DNA of 57,758 nucleotides from Trueperaceae bacterium (GCA_020431825.1 JAGQHN010000002.1:1-57758); one strand, 5' to 3'. Positions 35,533 to 44,931 are shown, numbered from the stretch's first letter. Notes: generated from the sequence alone by a model not told the origin. Numbers and translations are program-made.

Positions 35533-38229
35533 TTAAAAAACTGGGCCTACTTTAAAGCGGAAGATACCTGCTGGATTATTGGCACTAAAGCCGTACTCGA
35601 GCCTTATGGCAGGCAGATTGATGCCTGAAAAACCAAGGTTCAGCTGTACGCCCAGACCTGCACCTGCCAGCAGGGGGGTAGCGTAGCTATCAAAGCCAGG
35701 AACATTAGAGGCCCAGCCTACGTCAGTAAAGCCATAAGCAATGATGGTTTGTGTCGCAAAAGAGTCAAAGTTAAAGTCATAGCGGTACTCGAATGTACCA
35801 ATCGCATAGGTTTGCGAGCGGTCAACATCACTACGGTTATAGCCGCGAATAGCGGTATCGTTATCATAGCTATCCCCGACAATGTAATACCTCGAGCTTG
35901 GATAGTCTGCGCCAAACTGGTGTCCTGCGGTGACCTTAAACGCCATTACATGGTTAGGGTCTTGCAGTTCTGGAAACAGCGTTGAAGTTTGCAGATACGT
36001 CCTTACGCCAAACTGTATGGGTGTATAAATATAGCTGGTTTGCTCACCTGTGGCAGGGCTACGGTAATCAGAACCAAAGCCTACGCCCAGGTCAACATTG
36101 GCGCTGATACCCGAGTGAGGGAAATTGGCATTGTCACGGTTGTCATAGGTAAGGCTAGAACCCACAAAAGCATTAAGACCACTTTGAGGTAAAAAGTCGA
36201 TTGCCTGACCCTGAGGTAGAGCGCAGTCAGTCCCATTGACCACATTGCCATTACTGTCTATCAGTTCACCGGCATCGTTGAGTGTGCAGCTGGAACCCGG
36301 CTCGAGCTTGTACTCAGAGTAACCCCCGCGAGCCGAAAAGTTGAGCAGGGTAAAGGGTAAGATCTGGCGACCCACTGAAAGGCTAGCCCCTGTGTCGCGT
36401 TTGGTGTAGTCACCCACCAGTACTTTTTGTGCGGAGTCGCAGCTATCGTCCGCACGTTTGGTTGGGTCAAGGCAGACAGACACGGCATTGCCTGAACTAA
36501 GAACTTGATCGGTTTCAACATTGCTGAAAAGAGATGCGGCGATGCGGGTAGGTACATCTTTAAAGTCAAGCTGGTCAATATAAAGCCAGGGAATGCTGTA
36601 GCTAACGCTGGCGCCTAAGAGGAAGCCTATATCTGAGGTTTCCGCTGTCAGGTTTGCCCCAATGCTGTGGAGCTGCCCTAAAAAGTTACTATCTGAGAAC
36701 TCGAGGTTAGCGTTAAATTTACTCGAGGTGGCACTGGTTTCATAAACAAGGCCTGGTTGGAACCTGGCGGTAGGAAGTTCACGTACGGAAAGCTGGATAA
36801 TGACTTCTTCGGGCGCTTCAGGATTTTGCGCAGAAACCGGGTTTGCTGCCTGGATTTCTATAGCACCCTGACGAATAACGTTTTGCAAACCCAGTCTCAA
36901 GGTATTGTCATTGAGTACAGAGCCAGGTTTGGGTAAGTAGCGCAAAATGGTCGATTCATCGGATTTGGGGTCGGGTTTATCAAATAAAATTTCATAGCCG
37001 GCAATTTTTAACTCGGTAACCCGCTGGATATAGGTGCCGTCCAGATAGTTAAAACTGGGCACCGTTGCAATACGGTAACCCTTACTGAGATAAAGCTCAA
37101 CGATGCGGTTAAAGTCTTCCTGAGCCAGAATTGAGGTAAAATTATCACCGATACCAAGCTCGAGGGAAGTTTCAATTTCTTCAGTACTTACAACCGTATT
37201 TCCCTCAATTTGCAAACTTGTTATTTCCCCCGCCTCTCCTGGTGGGCCAGCCCTGAAACTGACTCTGACATCACCGGTACTTAGCGGAATGGTATCAATA
37301 CCAATATCGCTATCCCTACCTTTGGAAAGTCGTTTAATATCAGCCAGCAAAACATCATAGTTAAACAGGTCGCCGACTTTTAAGGAAAATTCGCTGGGAG
37401 AAACACCAATGGCGGTGGTGTCAAGGGCGCTGATTCTTAGCTCTTTAAAGACAACATTAAGTTGGCCGTCAAGCAGCGAAGTGCGTGCCGTGTCGACGCC
37501 GCTACCCCTATAGCCTAGCTCGCGGTATTTGGTGGCAATTTCGTTAAGCGTATCGGTATAAGCTGCAATGTCAAAGCGTTTCTGATCTTTTAAAAAGAGA
37601 AAAGCATCATCAATGACTTTCTGATCTAAGACCGTATTCCCTTCATAGCTAATGTCAGTAATGGGCGCGCTTTCATCCACGGTATAAACCAGATCAACAC
37701 TGTTCTCAGCCTGCTCTGAGCTAGCAGGTACATCAATGACGTCAAGGGCAACTTTTACTTCAAAAGGAAAGCCAGATTGAGCGTAAATCTGCTGAATACC
37801 CGTAATGGCTTCTTCGGCTCGAGTATTGTTAAGGGGCTGTCCTGCCTCGATAAGCTGACTTGCCAGGGCTTGCTGCCACTGTGTACTGCTGGCAATGCTC
37901 GAGCCCTCCACCGTTACACTATTTATTCTGGGATTTTCCTCTACCTCTATCACCAGAACAGGACCTTGAGGCTGGTCTTCAAGCCGAACGGTCACTTCGG
38001 AAAAAATACCAAGCGTTAACACCAGATTTCGTTCTGACTCCAGATTAATCTGACTGACATCGGTATTGGGCCTCGAGCGAATGATTGCTTTAATCAGATT
38101 GGCCTCTGTAGTTCCCACGACTCTGACTTCTTTAAGCTTTCCCGAGATTTGCGGAGTCTGGGCCAATGTATAAGCGATGCCAAAAGGCATAAGCATTAGT
38201 ATGAGAAATATGAAGCGTTTGAGCGGCAT
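35533..38229 (-). CDS. bamA: Outer-membrane protein assembly factor BamA (Omp85)
   Basis: 898 residues. Signal peptide (ends YTLAQ), then a series of about five or six POTRA repeats (about 30-480; each with a G-N-T/G-F-S pattern such as SYEGNTVLDQK and IEGNTVVSTEEI), and a 16-strand barrel from about 500. The barrel keeps AIRGYNRS (the VRGF/Y loop) and ends KVGPVF with the C-terminal Phe. It folds proteins into the outer membrane, so the cell is diderm. Two Cys pairs lie in outer loops (CLDPTKRADDSC and a later pair). TAAACT at 38235-38240 (minus strand) is 5 nt before the ATG, probably leaderless. Confidence 0.93.
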   Translation of the reverse strand: MPLKRFIFLILMLMPFGIAYTLAQTPQISGKLKEVRVVGTTEANLIKAIIRSRPNTDVSQINLESERNLVLTLGIFSEVTVRLEDQPQGPVLVIEVEENPRINSVTVEGSSIASSTQWQQALASQLIEAGQPLNNTRAEEAITGIQQIYAQSGFPFEVKVALDVIDVPASSEQAENSVDLVYTVDESAPITDISYEGNTVLDQKVIDDAFLFLKDQKRFDIAAYTDTLNEIATKYRELGYRGSGVDTARTSLLDGQLNVVFKELRISALDTTAIGVSPSEFSLKVGDLFNYDVLLADIKRLSKGRDSDIGIDTIPLSTGDVRVSFRAGPPGEAGEITSLQIEGNTVVSTEEIETSLELGIGDNFTSILAQEDFNRIVELYLSKGYRIATVPSFNYLDGTYIQRVTELKIAGYEILFDKPDPKSDESTILRYLPKPGSVLNDNTLRLGLQNVIRQGAIEIQAANPVSAQNPEAPEEVIIQLSVRELPTARFQPGLVYETSATSSKFNANLEFSDSNFLGQLHSIGANLTAETSDIGFLLGASVSYSIPWLYIDQLDFKDVPTRIAASLFSNVETDQVLSSGNAVSVCLDPTKRADDSCDSAQKVLVGDYTKRDTGASLSVGRQILPFTLLNFSARGGYSEYKLEPGSSCTLNDAGELIDSNGNVVNGTDCALPQGQAIDFLPQSGLNAFVGSSLTYDNRDNANFPHSGISANVDLGVGFGSDYRSPATGEQTSYIYTPIQFGVRTYLQTSTLFPELQDPNHVMAFKVTAGHQFGADYPSSRYYIVGDSYDNDTAIRGYNRSDVDRSQTYAIGTFEYRYDFNFDSFATQTIIAYGFTDVGWASNVPGFDSYATPLLAGAGLGVQLNLGFSGINLPAIRLEYGFSANNPAGIFRFKVGPVF

Positions 38230-38332
38230 GCAGCAGTTTAACTAAGCCAAGTATGAGAAGATGTTTGCCAGAGAGCATGTTTTATGAAGAAAACTTCAGC
38301 TTGAGTTCATGCAAGGATAGGGCGCATGAGCA

Positions 38333-38361
38333 TTGTCTTCGTGTCTAGCCTCTTATATGCT
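38333..38361 (+). promoter_or_regulatory. Leaderless promoter of yggS
   Basis: TTGTCT (38333-38338), 17 bp, TATGCT (38356-38361), then 6 nt to the ATG at 38368. This decides the start of yggS: an earlier in-frame ATG at 38326 lies inside or before the promoter. Confidence 0.6.
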
Positions 38362-38367
38362 GAATCT

Positions 38368-39006
38368 ATGTTTGATGCTGTGATGGAACGTATCCAGAAT
38401 GCCTGTGACCGAGCAGGAAGAAAGCGCTCGGAGGTCAAACTGGTAGCTGTTAGCAAAAATCACTCTGTGGCGGAAATTGAAGAACAAATCTTAAGCCGGG
38501 GGCACCGCATTCTGGGCGAAAATCGTATTCAGGAATGGCAAGCCAAAGCCCTAGAGTTGGCAGATGTCGAGTGGCACTTTATTGGTAACTTGCAGCGAAA
38601 TAAAGTTAAGTACTGCCTGCCTTTTGAGCTTATTCACTCAGTGAATTCCCTTAGACTTATTGATGAGTTACAGCGCATTGGCGAGAGTAAAGATCATGTT
38701 TTTAAGATCTTACTCGAGCTAAATGTGGCTGGTGAAGTGTCTAAGCAAGGCGCAGCTTTAGCTGACCTCGAGCAGCTGGTTGATCATGCCAGAAAGCAGC
38801 CCAATGTCGCTCTAAAAGGGCTTATGACTATGGCACCCTTTAGTGACGACCCGGAAGCGGCGCGCCCTTACTTTGAAAAACTTCACACCATTCGTGATAG
38901 ACTTATGCTAGACGAGCTTTCGATGGGGATGAGTGGAGACTTTGAGGTTGCCATCGAGGAGGGTGCCACTATCATTCGCGTAGGCTCAGCGCTCTTTAAA
39001 GCTTAA
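38368..39006 (+). CDS. yggS: YggS/PLPBP pyridoxal-phosphate homeostasis protein
   Basis: 212 residues from the ATG at 38368. This start gives the usual N-terminus (MFDAVMERIQNACDRAGR) and lies 6 nt after a -10 box; an ATG at 38326 with AGGATAGGG upstream would add 14 odd residues. PLP lysine in KLVAVSKNHS, then GENRIQEW, WHFIGNLQRNK and the late MGMSGDFEVAI. It balances PLP and keto acids. divIVA follows 19 bp later, the order seen in many Gram-positive and Deinococcus genomes. Confidence 0.9.
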   Translation: MFDAVMERIQNACDRAGRKRSEVKLVAVSKNHSVAEIEEQILSRGHRILGENRIQEWQAKALELADVEWHFIGNLQRNKVKYCLPFELIHSVNSLRLIDELQRIGESKDHVFKILLELNVAGEVSKQGAALADLEQLVDHARKQPNVALKGLMTMAPFSDDPEAARPYFEKLHTIRDRLMLDELSMGMSGDFEVAIEEGATIIRVGSALFKA

Positions 39007-39025
39007 AAAGAGGATTGAGGATTAC

Positions 39026-39550
39026 ATGATGAAACATACGCCGCTTGATATCCAACATATGGAATTCACAACGGCTTTTAATGGCTATAATCGGCGTCAG
39101 GTACGTGATTTCTTAACAGCACTTTCCGACCAAACCGAAGAGCTTATGCGCGAAGTGCAAAAACTGAAAGATGAACTTGGGCGTAAGGAAAAGCGGATTC
39201 AAGATTTGCAGGCGGCTGAACTCGAGCTTAAGCGGGCAGTTATTGCTGCCGAGCGTATCGGTAGTGAGATGAAGCAAAATGCCAAAAGAGAATCAGAAAT
39301 TATTTTGCGGGAAGCAGCCAACGAAAAAGAAGGCATCATTAAAGATGCTGAGTCACGTTTGCGTGAGGCAAGGTATGAAATTGCCAGACTCGAGCGTGAA
39401 CAGCAACTCTTTAGAGAGCAGTTCAGGGGTATGCTTCATGCGTTTGAGCGCACCCTTGATAAAGTTCCGGTGATGACTGACGGCGTTGATAAAGAAAAAT
39501 CGCAGAAAAAACTGGATAATTCAAATTCGGCAACGGGCTCGAGCGTTTAA
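39026..39550 (+). CDS. divIVA: DivIVA-domain protein
   Basis: 174 residues. The N-terminal DivIVA/lipid-binding domain (TPLDIQHMEFTTAFNGYNRR, then QVRDFL) is followed by one long coiled coil (about 30-145) and a polar tail. DivIVA binds curved membrane and positions division or pole proteins. GAGGATT is upstream of a double ATG. Operon with yggS. Confidence 0.92.
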   Translation: MMKHTPLDIQHMEFTTAFNGYNRRQVRDFLTALSDQTEELMREVQKLKDELGRKEKRIQDLQAAELELKRAVIAAERIGSEMKQNAKRESEIILREAANEKEGIIKDAESRLREARYEIARLEREQQLFREQFRGMLHAFERTLDKVPVMTDGVDKEKSQKKLDNSNSATGSSV

Positions 39551-39575
39551 CGCTTTAAAACTTACTTAACGTCTA

Positions 39576-39612
39576 AAAGACTGATTGGGCATTATGCTCA
39601 GTCAGTCTTTAA
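39576..39612. terminator. Bidirectional terminator between divIVA and the sulfotransferase gene
   Basis: AAAGACTGA (39576-39584) pairs with TCAGTCTTT (39602-39610); the stem extends inward with GGGC/GCTC and a 5-base loop. A-rich and T-rich flanks on both sides suit both converging genes. Confidence 0.7.
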
Positions 39613-39614
39613 CT

Positions 39615-40316
39615 TTAGGATTGGCTGAGTTCAGCTGTTTGATTCTCGAGTTTGGCTTTTAGACTTTCGCCAAATTTAAAGTCAAAATGTTCGATTTCTT
39701 CCCGAAAGGCCTTTGCTACGATGTCAATATTTTCTTCGGTATATTCTGGTACATATAAAGGTGTGCCTATACGCACCCGTTCAGGCAGAGTGTAGTCACT
39801 AATGCCCAGTTTCTGGCAGACATAGCTAAAATCCTCATGTAAATTTTCAAATCGGCCGATAAAGTCCAGGGGAATAGTGCCATCCCAGTCACGAATAAAC
39901 TCGAGTTGCGGCTGTACGGTATAAAGCCGATTTTTGATAAACCAGTCCAGGCTGGCGTCAGCAGGTACCTGGTAATCCCTCAGATGATTGGCGTCATTCA
40001 AGACATTGCGATACCAGGAGTGTACCCTTGCCCAGGGGTTACGAACAAAAGTGAATTTAAAATAATTCTGATACTGTTCTCTCGTTAAAAAAGGGCGACC
40101 CTCGAGTTTTGCTCTAAAGCGTATATAGTGGTCCCTTGCGATTTCTTTTCTATAAATAGCGAGTGCTCCTGGACCAAGGGGCATCACCTGCTTGAGGGTG
40201 CGGTGATCCTGTACATTTTTTCCCTCACTGGCATAAATGCCTAACTTGGTACCAATGCTGGTTCCGGCCGATTTAGGAATATGAATAAAGACACACTTGT
40301 AGTGATGAGAAATCAT
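39615..40316 (-). CDS. Sulfotransferase-family protein
   Basis: 233 residues from the ATG at 40316 (AGGTG upstream). The 5'-phosphosulfate loop HIPKSAGTSIG and the 3'-phosphate motif FVRNPWARVHSWY are those of the Sulfotransfer_2 (carbohydrate/HNK-1 type) group. It would move sulfate from PAPS to a glycan or lipid. No PAPS-making gene is in the window. Converges with divIVA. Confidence 0.87.
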   Translation of the reverse strand: MISHHYKCVFIHIPKSAGTSIGTKLGIYASEGKNVQDHRTLKQVMPLGPGALAIYRKEIARDHYIRFRAKLEGRPFLTREQYQNYFKFTFVRNPWARVHSWYRNVLNDANHLRDYQVPADASLDWFIKNRLYTVQPQLEFIRDWDGTIPLDFIGRFENLHEDFSYVCQKLGISDYTLPERVRIGTPLYVPEYTEENIDIVAKAFREEIEHFDFKFGESLKAKLENQTAELSQS

Positions 40317-40467
40317 GATTGGCACCTATCTATTGCAAAAGCCTAAGATTACAAAAGCTTTTGTTCACATCATAGTATCTAAGCTCAGCCAAAAAATGTA
40401 AGGATATTTTTGACTTAAGCGTTGGCAAAAGTACGCTACAAAGTCAATCTGACTTATACTGAAAAGC

Positions 40468-41076
40468 ATGAAGGTCAAGATTTGTGGTGTTACCAGGCTC
40501 GAGGATGCCCTTTTTGCTGAGCAAGCTGGCGTGGACGCGCTTGGTTTTATCTTTGTTCCGCACTCAAAACGGCGCGTTTCTGCTGAGCAGGTTGCCGAGA
40601 TCTGTGACGCCCTTGGCCCCTTTATAAGTCGCGTCGGAGTATTTCAAAATGCAACGCTCGAGCACATTCGCGAAGTGGCCGAAGAAGCCAAGCTTGATAC
40701 CATTCAGCTTCATGGAGATGAAGATGAGGTTTTTGCCAAGGCGCTTGGTCGCTCGTTTAAAATTATTAAGGCGATTTCTTTTTCGGCAAAGCTCGAGCTT
40801 AAAGCGCTAAAAGCTTTTCCCGCTGATGCCATTTTGCTTGATGGGATAAAGCCGGGCAGTGGAGAAACATTTGACTGGTCAGAGGCTGCTTTTTTGCAGG
40901 CGTTACCGCACCTTATTTTGGCAGGCGGCTTAAATCCTGCTAATGTCGAAGCTGGTATAGCAAGTCTAAAGCCCTATGCGGTAGATGCCGCCTCAGGAGT
41001 GGAAATATCTCCGGGGATTAAAGACCCAGATAAAGTTCTCGATTTTATACATAAAGCAAAGGCCTCAGAGATTTAA
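40468..41076 (+). CDS. trpF: Phosphoribosylanthranilate isomerase
   Basis: 202 residues, TIM barrel. KICGVTRLEDA with catalytic Cys7, LGFIFVPHSKR, QLHGDE, LLDGIKPGSGETFDW (catalytic Asp), LAGGLNPANV and DAASGVE are all present. Third step of tryptophan synthesis. TATACT at 40455-40460 is 7 nt before the ATG, probably leaderless. No other trp genes nearby. Confidence 0.95.
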   Translation: MKVKICGVTRLEDALFAEQAGVDALGFIFVPHSKRRVSAEQVAEICDALGPFISRVGVFQNATLEHIREVAEEAKLDTIQLHGDEDEVFAKALGRSFKIIKAISFSAKLELKALKAFPADAILLDGIKPGSGETFDWSEAAFLQALPHLILAGGLNPANVEAGIASLKPYAVDAASGVEISPGIKDPDKVLDFIHKAKASEI

Positions 41077-41182
41077 CAACTAGAGCCAGGCACTCCCTTA
41101 ATTTGCTCCCAGGTTAAGTAATACCGGATGCTAGCTGAATATTTTACTGATTTTTCTTGTGTCAATGCGTTAGAATTTGGTT

Positions 41183-41488
41183 ATGACCCTCGAGCTTGCT
41201 AGAAACGCCCTTGCCAATATTCATATCTGGACCCATGGTGAAGGTAAAGGAACCTACAGTGCCAGAATTTTGCATGACTGCTTGCTTAGTTTGGCAGGTA
41301 CTGGTCAGGTCAGTTTGTCCAGCCTGTCAGTTCTTGATGCGCAGCGCCGTGCCTGGTTAGCCGAAGTGGTGTTTGGACTCGAGTATTTTAAAAGGCATGA
41401 ACTCTTAAGTGCTGCAGGCATTATCGAAGAACCGATCATCACCGTAAGGTCTCAAGAAACCCAGGGAGAGCACTTTTCTAAGCTTTAG
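41183..41488 (+). CDS. Small protein of unknown function
   Basis: 101 residues from the ATG at 41183. No recognised family; mostly helical, soluble, with HTHGEGKG near the start. TAGAAT at 41171-41176 is 6 nt before the ATG, giving a clear leaderless promoter and supporting the gene as real, as do two CTCGAG sites. Its end overlaps the end of the opposite-strand GNAT gene by 11 bp. Confidence 0.6.
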   Translation: MTLELARNALANIHIWTHGEGKGTYSARILHDCLLSLAGTGQVSLSSLSVLDAQRRAWLAEVVFGLEYFKRHELLSAAGIIEEPIITVRSQETQGEHFSKL

Positions 41489-42251
41489 ACGCTTCTAAAG
41501 AGTAGTTGAGCTGTGTTCCTAAAGGGCTAAAGCCCAATTTTTCATAGAGTCTTTGCGCCCCCTCCGCTGCTGATAGCCAGAGTAAGTCATAGCCTTCTTT
41601 AAAATAATCCTCAATGAGGTGATGGCAAAGCTCATAAGCGTAGCCGCGTTTTTGCTGCTCAGGGTGAGTCCAGACTCCAGCCAGTTCCCCAATCCCTCCC
41701 CCAATTTGAATGCTTGCACCAGAGGCAAAACCGTCGGTTTCGAGCACAGCAAACATAACGGTGTTTTGCTCCAGGCCTTTTAGCACATTCGGAAGCCAGA
41801 TCAGTGCGCTATCATCGCCTGTGCCGCCGTAAGCCAGGCTTTGTCGTCTTAGCGCTGTTTCAATCTGATGTTTGTCTTTTTCAAATAATCTTAAGTAGGT
41901 TCCCTTTGGCTTTGTCTTGTTACTTTGAAATGTTTCCGCCTCGAGTACCATTACGGGAGCACGCATGTCTTGCTGAAAGCCTTCAGCCTCCAAGGCTATT
42001 TTTAAATCAGGATGCAGTTCGTCAAAGTACTCGAGCCGCGGTTGCAGGTTTTGCGCTGTAAAGTATTTGACCATTTCTTTTACCGCATCTGACCAGTTAT
42101 CAGAGTTTGCAGGAATAGCCAGGTTCATAAAGAACTCTTTTGACTCCGGGTGGAGGTAAAGATCGAAGCCTTCTATCTGGTGGTGTGTGCGTGTTTGCGC
42201 GGCAACCTCACGGAGAGACTGCTCGAGTTTGCTTAACAATGCTTTGTTCAA
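41478..42251 (-). CDS. GNAT-family N-acetyltransferase
   Basis: About 257 residues. The C-terminal half is a GNAT domain: AGVWTHPEQQKRGYAYELC binds acetyl-CoA, and GAQRLYEKLGF is motif B. The N-terminal half may be a degenerate second GNAT domain. The TTG at 42251 follows AAGGT and sits one base after the kinase stop, so I take it as the start although longer open frames exist. Third gene of the eda-kdgK operon; substrate unknown. Confidence 0.75.
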   Translation of the reverse strand: MNKALLSKLEQSLREVAAQTRTHHQIEGFDLYLHPESKEFFMNLAIPANSDNWSDAVKEMVKYFTAQNLQPRLEYFDELHPDLKIALEAEGFQQDMRAPVMVLEAETFQSNKTKPKGTYLRLFEKDKHQIETALRRQSLAYGGTGDDSALIWLPNVLKGLEQNTVMFAVLETDGFASGASIQIGGGIGELAGVWTHPEQQKRGYAYELCHHLIEDYFKEGYDLLWLSAAEGAQRLYEKLGFSPLGTQLNYSLEASKA

Positions 42252-42252
42252 G

Positions 42253-43215
42253 TTACCTTGAAACCTCAGAGCTCTGACTATTAAGAATGGTGCGGATTTC
42301 CTCGAGTCGGTAAAGAGGCATGTCACCTGGAGTGCTGTATTTATGAGCTGCCGCTGCCGCTGCAAATCGTAAATGTTCTGCCAGCTCTCCGGGCTTGGTC
42401 AAATAGCTGTATAAAAAACCAGCGGCATAGGCATCGCCGCCGCCAATTCGGCCAACGGCTTCAGCCTGAAAAATGCCCTGTCGAAATGCTTGACCCTCCG
42501 CGTTTATGCCTAAAGAACCCTCACTACTCATCGTCATCGTGATGATTGCCTGTGGATAAGCCTTGTGCAAAGCCTCCAAGATATTTTCAGGTTCGCCCGA
42601 TAGACCAAAAAGCGCTTTAGCATCCCGCATAGCTATAAAAATGACATCGGCTTCGCTCATGAAAGGATGACACTGCGCTTTGGCTTCGGTGGGGCTGGCA
42701 AGTTTTGCGCGGTAATTAACATCAAAGCTAAGTTTTACCCCTCCTTCTTTTGCTAATCGGAAAGCTTTTTGGGCAGTTTCTCTTGCACTATCACTAATCG
42801 CTAAGGTAATGCCACTGGTATGAAACAGTCTTGTTTGAGAAAAAATCTCTTCGGGTAAGTCAGCGGCTTGCATTCTACTCATGGCGCTGTCTTTACGGTC
42901 ATAAACTACGCTGCTCTGTCTGGGAGGACGACCTTCTTCTAGATAATAAATGCCAAGGCGGTCGCTGTCAGACCAGCAAACGTCTTGGGTATCAATGCCA
43001 TGACCTCTTAAAACCGAAGTGATTTTATGGCCTAACGCATTATTAGCAAGACGAGATAACCAGGCCACCTTTAAACCTAAACGGCTAAGGCCTACAGATA
43101 CGTTTGACTCACTGCCGCCTACCTCAATGACCAGCGTATCGCTACGCTCGAGCCTCTCCAAATTAGGTGGGGTGAGTCGCAGCATGGTTTCACCTAAAGT
43201 CACGACATCATACAT
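42253..43215 (-). CDS. kdgK: 2-keto-3-deoxygluconate kinase (PfkB/ribokinase family)
   Basis: 320 residues. PfkB marks: GGSESNVSVGLSRLG near the start and the catalytic GGGDAYAAGFLYS (Asp in GGGD) near residue 260. The neighbouring KDPG aldolase points to 2-keto-3-deoxygluconate as substrate, yielding KDPG. It lies 2 bp after eda on the same mRNA. Confidence 0.87.
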   Translation of the reverse strand: MYDVVTLGETMLRLTPPNLERLERSDTLVIEVGGSESNVSVGLSRLGLKVAWLSRLANNALGHKITSVLRGHGIDTQDVCWSDSDRLGIYYLEEGRPPRQSSVVYDRKDSAMSRMQAADLPEEIFSQTRLFHTSGITLAISDSARETAQKAFRLAKEGGVKLSFDVNYRAKLASPTEAKAQCHPFMSEADVIFIAMRDAKALFGLSGEPENILEALHKAYPQAIITMTMSSEGSLGINAEGQAFRQGIFQAEAVGRIGGGDAYAAGFLYSYLTKPGELAEHLRFAAAAAAHKYSTPGDMPLYRLEEIRTILNSQSSEVSR

Positions 43216-43217
43216 AA

Positions 43218-43886
43218 CTACTTAACTTCCTTTATCCAGCCTAAAACCTGCTTGCAGCGCTCAGTAATGGCAGCAAAGTTTTTTGCCTCGATATCTTCTT
43301 TCTTAATTAACTTAGACCCGAGACCAACGGCGCAAGCACCTGCTTTGAACCAGCCATGAATGCTTTCCTGACTGGCATCAACGCCGCCTGTTGGCATCAG
43401 TAAAGAACGAGGGCAGGGGCCCAAAATGGCTTTTATACCCTCAGGACGGATGACATCCCCAGGAAAAACCTTAATAATTTCTGCACCTAGCTCCTCTGCC
43501 GCGTTTATTTCGCTCACGGTAGCGCAGCCCGGTACACTTGCGACTCGCCTACGGTTACAAAGCTTTATCATTTCTGGATTAAAGGATGGGCTAAATAAGA
43601 AATCTGCACCTTGCGCAATAAATAGCGCTGCTGTTGCTGCCTCGGTTATAGTACCAATACCTAAGATAAGCTCAGGTTGAGTTTTAGCATAGTGCTTTTT
43701 GAGCTGACTAAAAACCTCGAGCGCTTTTTCGCCACGATTGGTGAACTCAATAATTGTGGCGCCACCAGCAATGCAGGCGTCAATGATACTTGTGGCAAGC
43801 TCAAAATCACCATGATAAAAAATGGGCACCAAGCCCGTCTCTAGAATGCGCTCAAAAACCTCGAGCCTGCTATGTTGTGCCATCAT
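43218..43886 (-). CDS. eda: KDPG/KHG aldolase
   Basis: 222 residues, class I aldolase. VPIFYHGD, IEFTNRGEKA (catalytic Glu), GIGTITEA, FSPSFNPE and the Schiff-base Lys in IIKVFPGD are in order. It splits 2-keto-3-deoxy-6-phosphogluconate to pyruvate and glyceraldehyde-3-phosphate. With kdgK it forms the lower end of a uronate or gluconate route; the upstream dehydratase and isomerase are absent here. Confidence 0.92.
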   Translation of the reverse strand: MMAQHSRLEVFERILETGLVPIFYHGDFELATSIIDACIAGGATIIEFTNRGEKALEVFSQLKKHYAKTQPELILGIGTITEAATAALFIAQGADFLFSPSFNPEMIKLCNRRRVASVPGCATVSEINAAEELGAEIIKVFPGDVIRPEGIKAILGPCPRSLLMPTGGVDASQESIHGWFKAGACAVGLGSKLIKKEDIEAKNFAAITERCKQVLGWIKEVK

Positions 43887-44011
43887 GTCACCGTCACTTC
43901 TTTAGAACGTTAGCGCATTTTAACCAGAATCATTTTCTTTTAGGCGTAAAACAAGCATAGATTTTGTCAAATTTGAGCTATTTGCCCTTAATTCCTGTTA
44001 AAGTTAAGCGT

Positions 44012-44530
44012 ATGAGACTAAAGGGAATCCTTATCACAATCATTGTTATTATCAGTGTCGTTTTTGCGGTCACCAATTGGCAAGCGCTTGCTGCTAATTT
44101 ACCCATCAATTTTTTCTTCTTTACCATACAATTGCCGCTAGGTTTAATTCTGTTAGGGGCAGCCGTCATTCTATCGGCCATTTTCTTCTTTATTTCACTG
44201 ATTGATAGAGCCGGACAGCTTAACCGTATTACCCACCTCGAGCGTCAGATTGAAACTCTACAGAAAAAGCTCGAGAAAAAACGTATTGACGAATTAGAAG
44301 GAATCGAGAAGAGCTTATCAGAGAAGATGACGACCTTAACTACCAATGTTCAAGGCTATGCCAGCAAGGTCGAGTCCCTGACCAGTCAAGGCTTAGCAGC
44401 GCTCGAGTCAAAGACAGAAGCGAAATTTACGCATCTTGAAGAGCGCGTTTTGCTGGTGCGCAACGAACTTGCCGCCGATATTGCTGAAACTGAAGATACC
44501 TTAAAAAAGCAATTTAGCCAAAAATCATAG
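44012..44530 (+). CDS. LapA-domain (DUF1049) membrane protein with coiled coil
   Basis: 172 residues from the ATG at 44012. Two membrane helices (about 5-25 and 40-63) in the LapA/DUF1049 pattern (VFAVTNWQ between them) are followed by a long coiled coil to the C-terminus. TAAAGT at 43999-44004 is 7 nt before the ATG. An earlier TTG start would add 16 residues without support. Function of the family in envelope assembly is not settled. Confidence 0.75.
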   Translation: MRLKGILITIIVIISVVFAVTNWQALAANLPINFFFFTIQLPLGLILLGAAVILSAIFFFISLIDRAGQLNRITHLERQIETLQKKLEKKRIDELEGIEKSLSEKMTTLTTNVQGYASKVESLTSQGLAALESKTEAKFTHLEERVLLVRNELAADIAETEDTLKKQFSQKS

Positions 44531-44571
44531 GGATTACGGTTCTTGGGGCTTAAATCTGCTAGTTTGACACT

Positions 44572-44919
44572 ATGGATTCTGCTAGCGAAATTCTTACCGA
44601 CAAAGAGGCCAAGCAGGCTGAGATACTCGAGGCCCTAAAAGTTGTGCGTGACCCTGAAATTCCTGTCAATGTTGTTGATTTAGGTCTGATTTATAAGGTA
44701 GACATAAATGACGAAGGTGAGGTCGCCATCGACATGACGCTTACCAGTATGGGTTGCCCGGTGCAAGATATGATTCAGGCAGATGCTGAACTCGCCTGTA
44801 TGAAAGTTGACGGTGTGAAAAAAGTCACAGTTGAGTTTGTCTGGTCACCGCCCTGGAGCCCTGAAAAAATGTCTGATGATGGCAAAAAGCAAATGCGAAT
44901 GTTTGGCTTTAATATCTGA
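44572..44919 (+). CDS. sufT: MIP18/SufT-like iron-sulfur assembly protein
   Basis: 115 residues of the DUF59 family: VRDPEIPVNVVDLGLIY is the hallmark, followed by MTLTSMGCPVQDMI with the reactive Cys and VWSPPWSPEKMS. It helps mature Fe-S proteins. TAGTTT (44560-44565) is 6 nt before the ATG, probably leaderless. No suf operon beside it. Confidence 0.88.
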   Translation: MDSASEILTDKEAKQAEILEALKVVRDPEIPVNVVDLGLIYKVDINDEGEVAIDMTLTSMGCPVQDMIQADAELACMKVDGVKKVTVEFVWSPPWSPEKMSDDGKKQMRMFGFNI

Positions 44920-44931
44920 GACCTCACTTAT

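Noticed and set aside
36261..36578. 105-codon open frame on the minus strand inside bamA
   Set aside because: It lies wholly within bamA on the same strand in another frame; the protein is low in sense and has no start signal.
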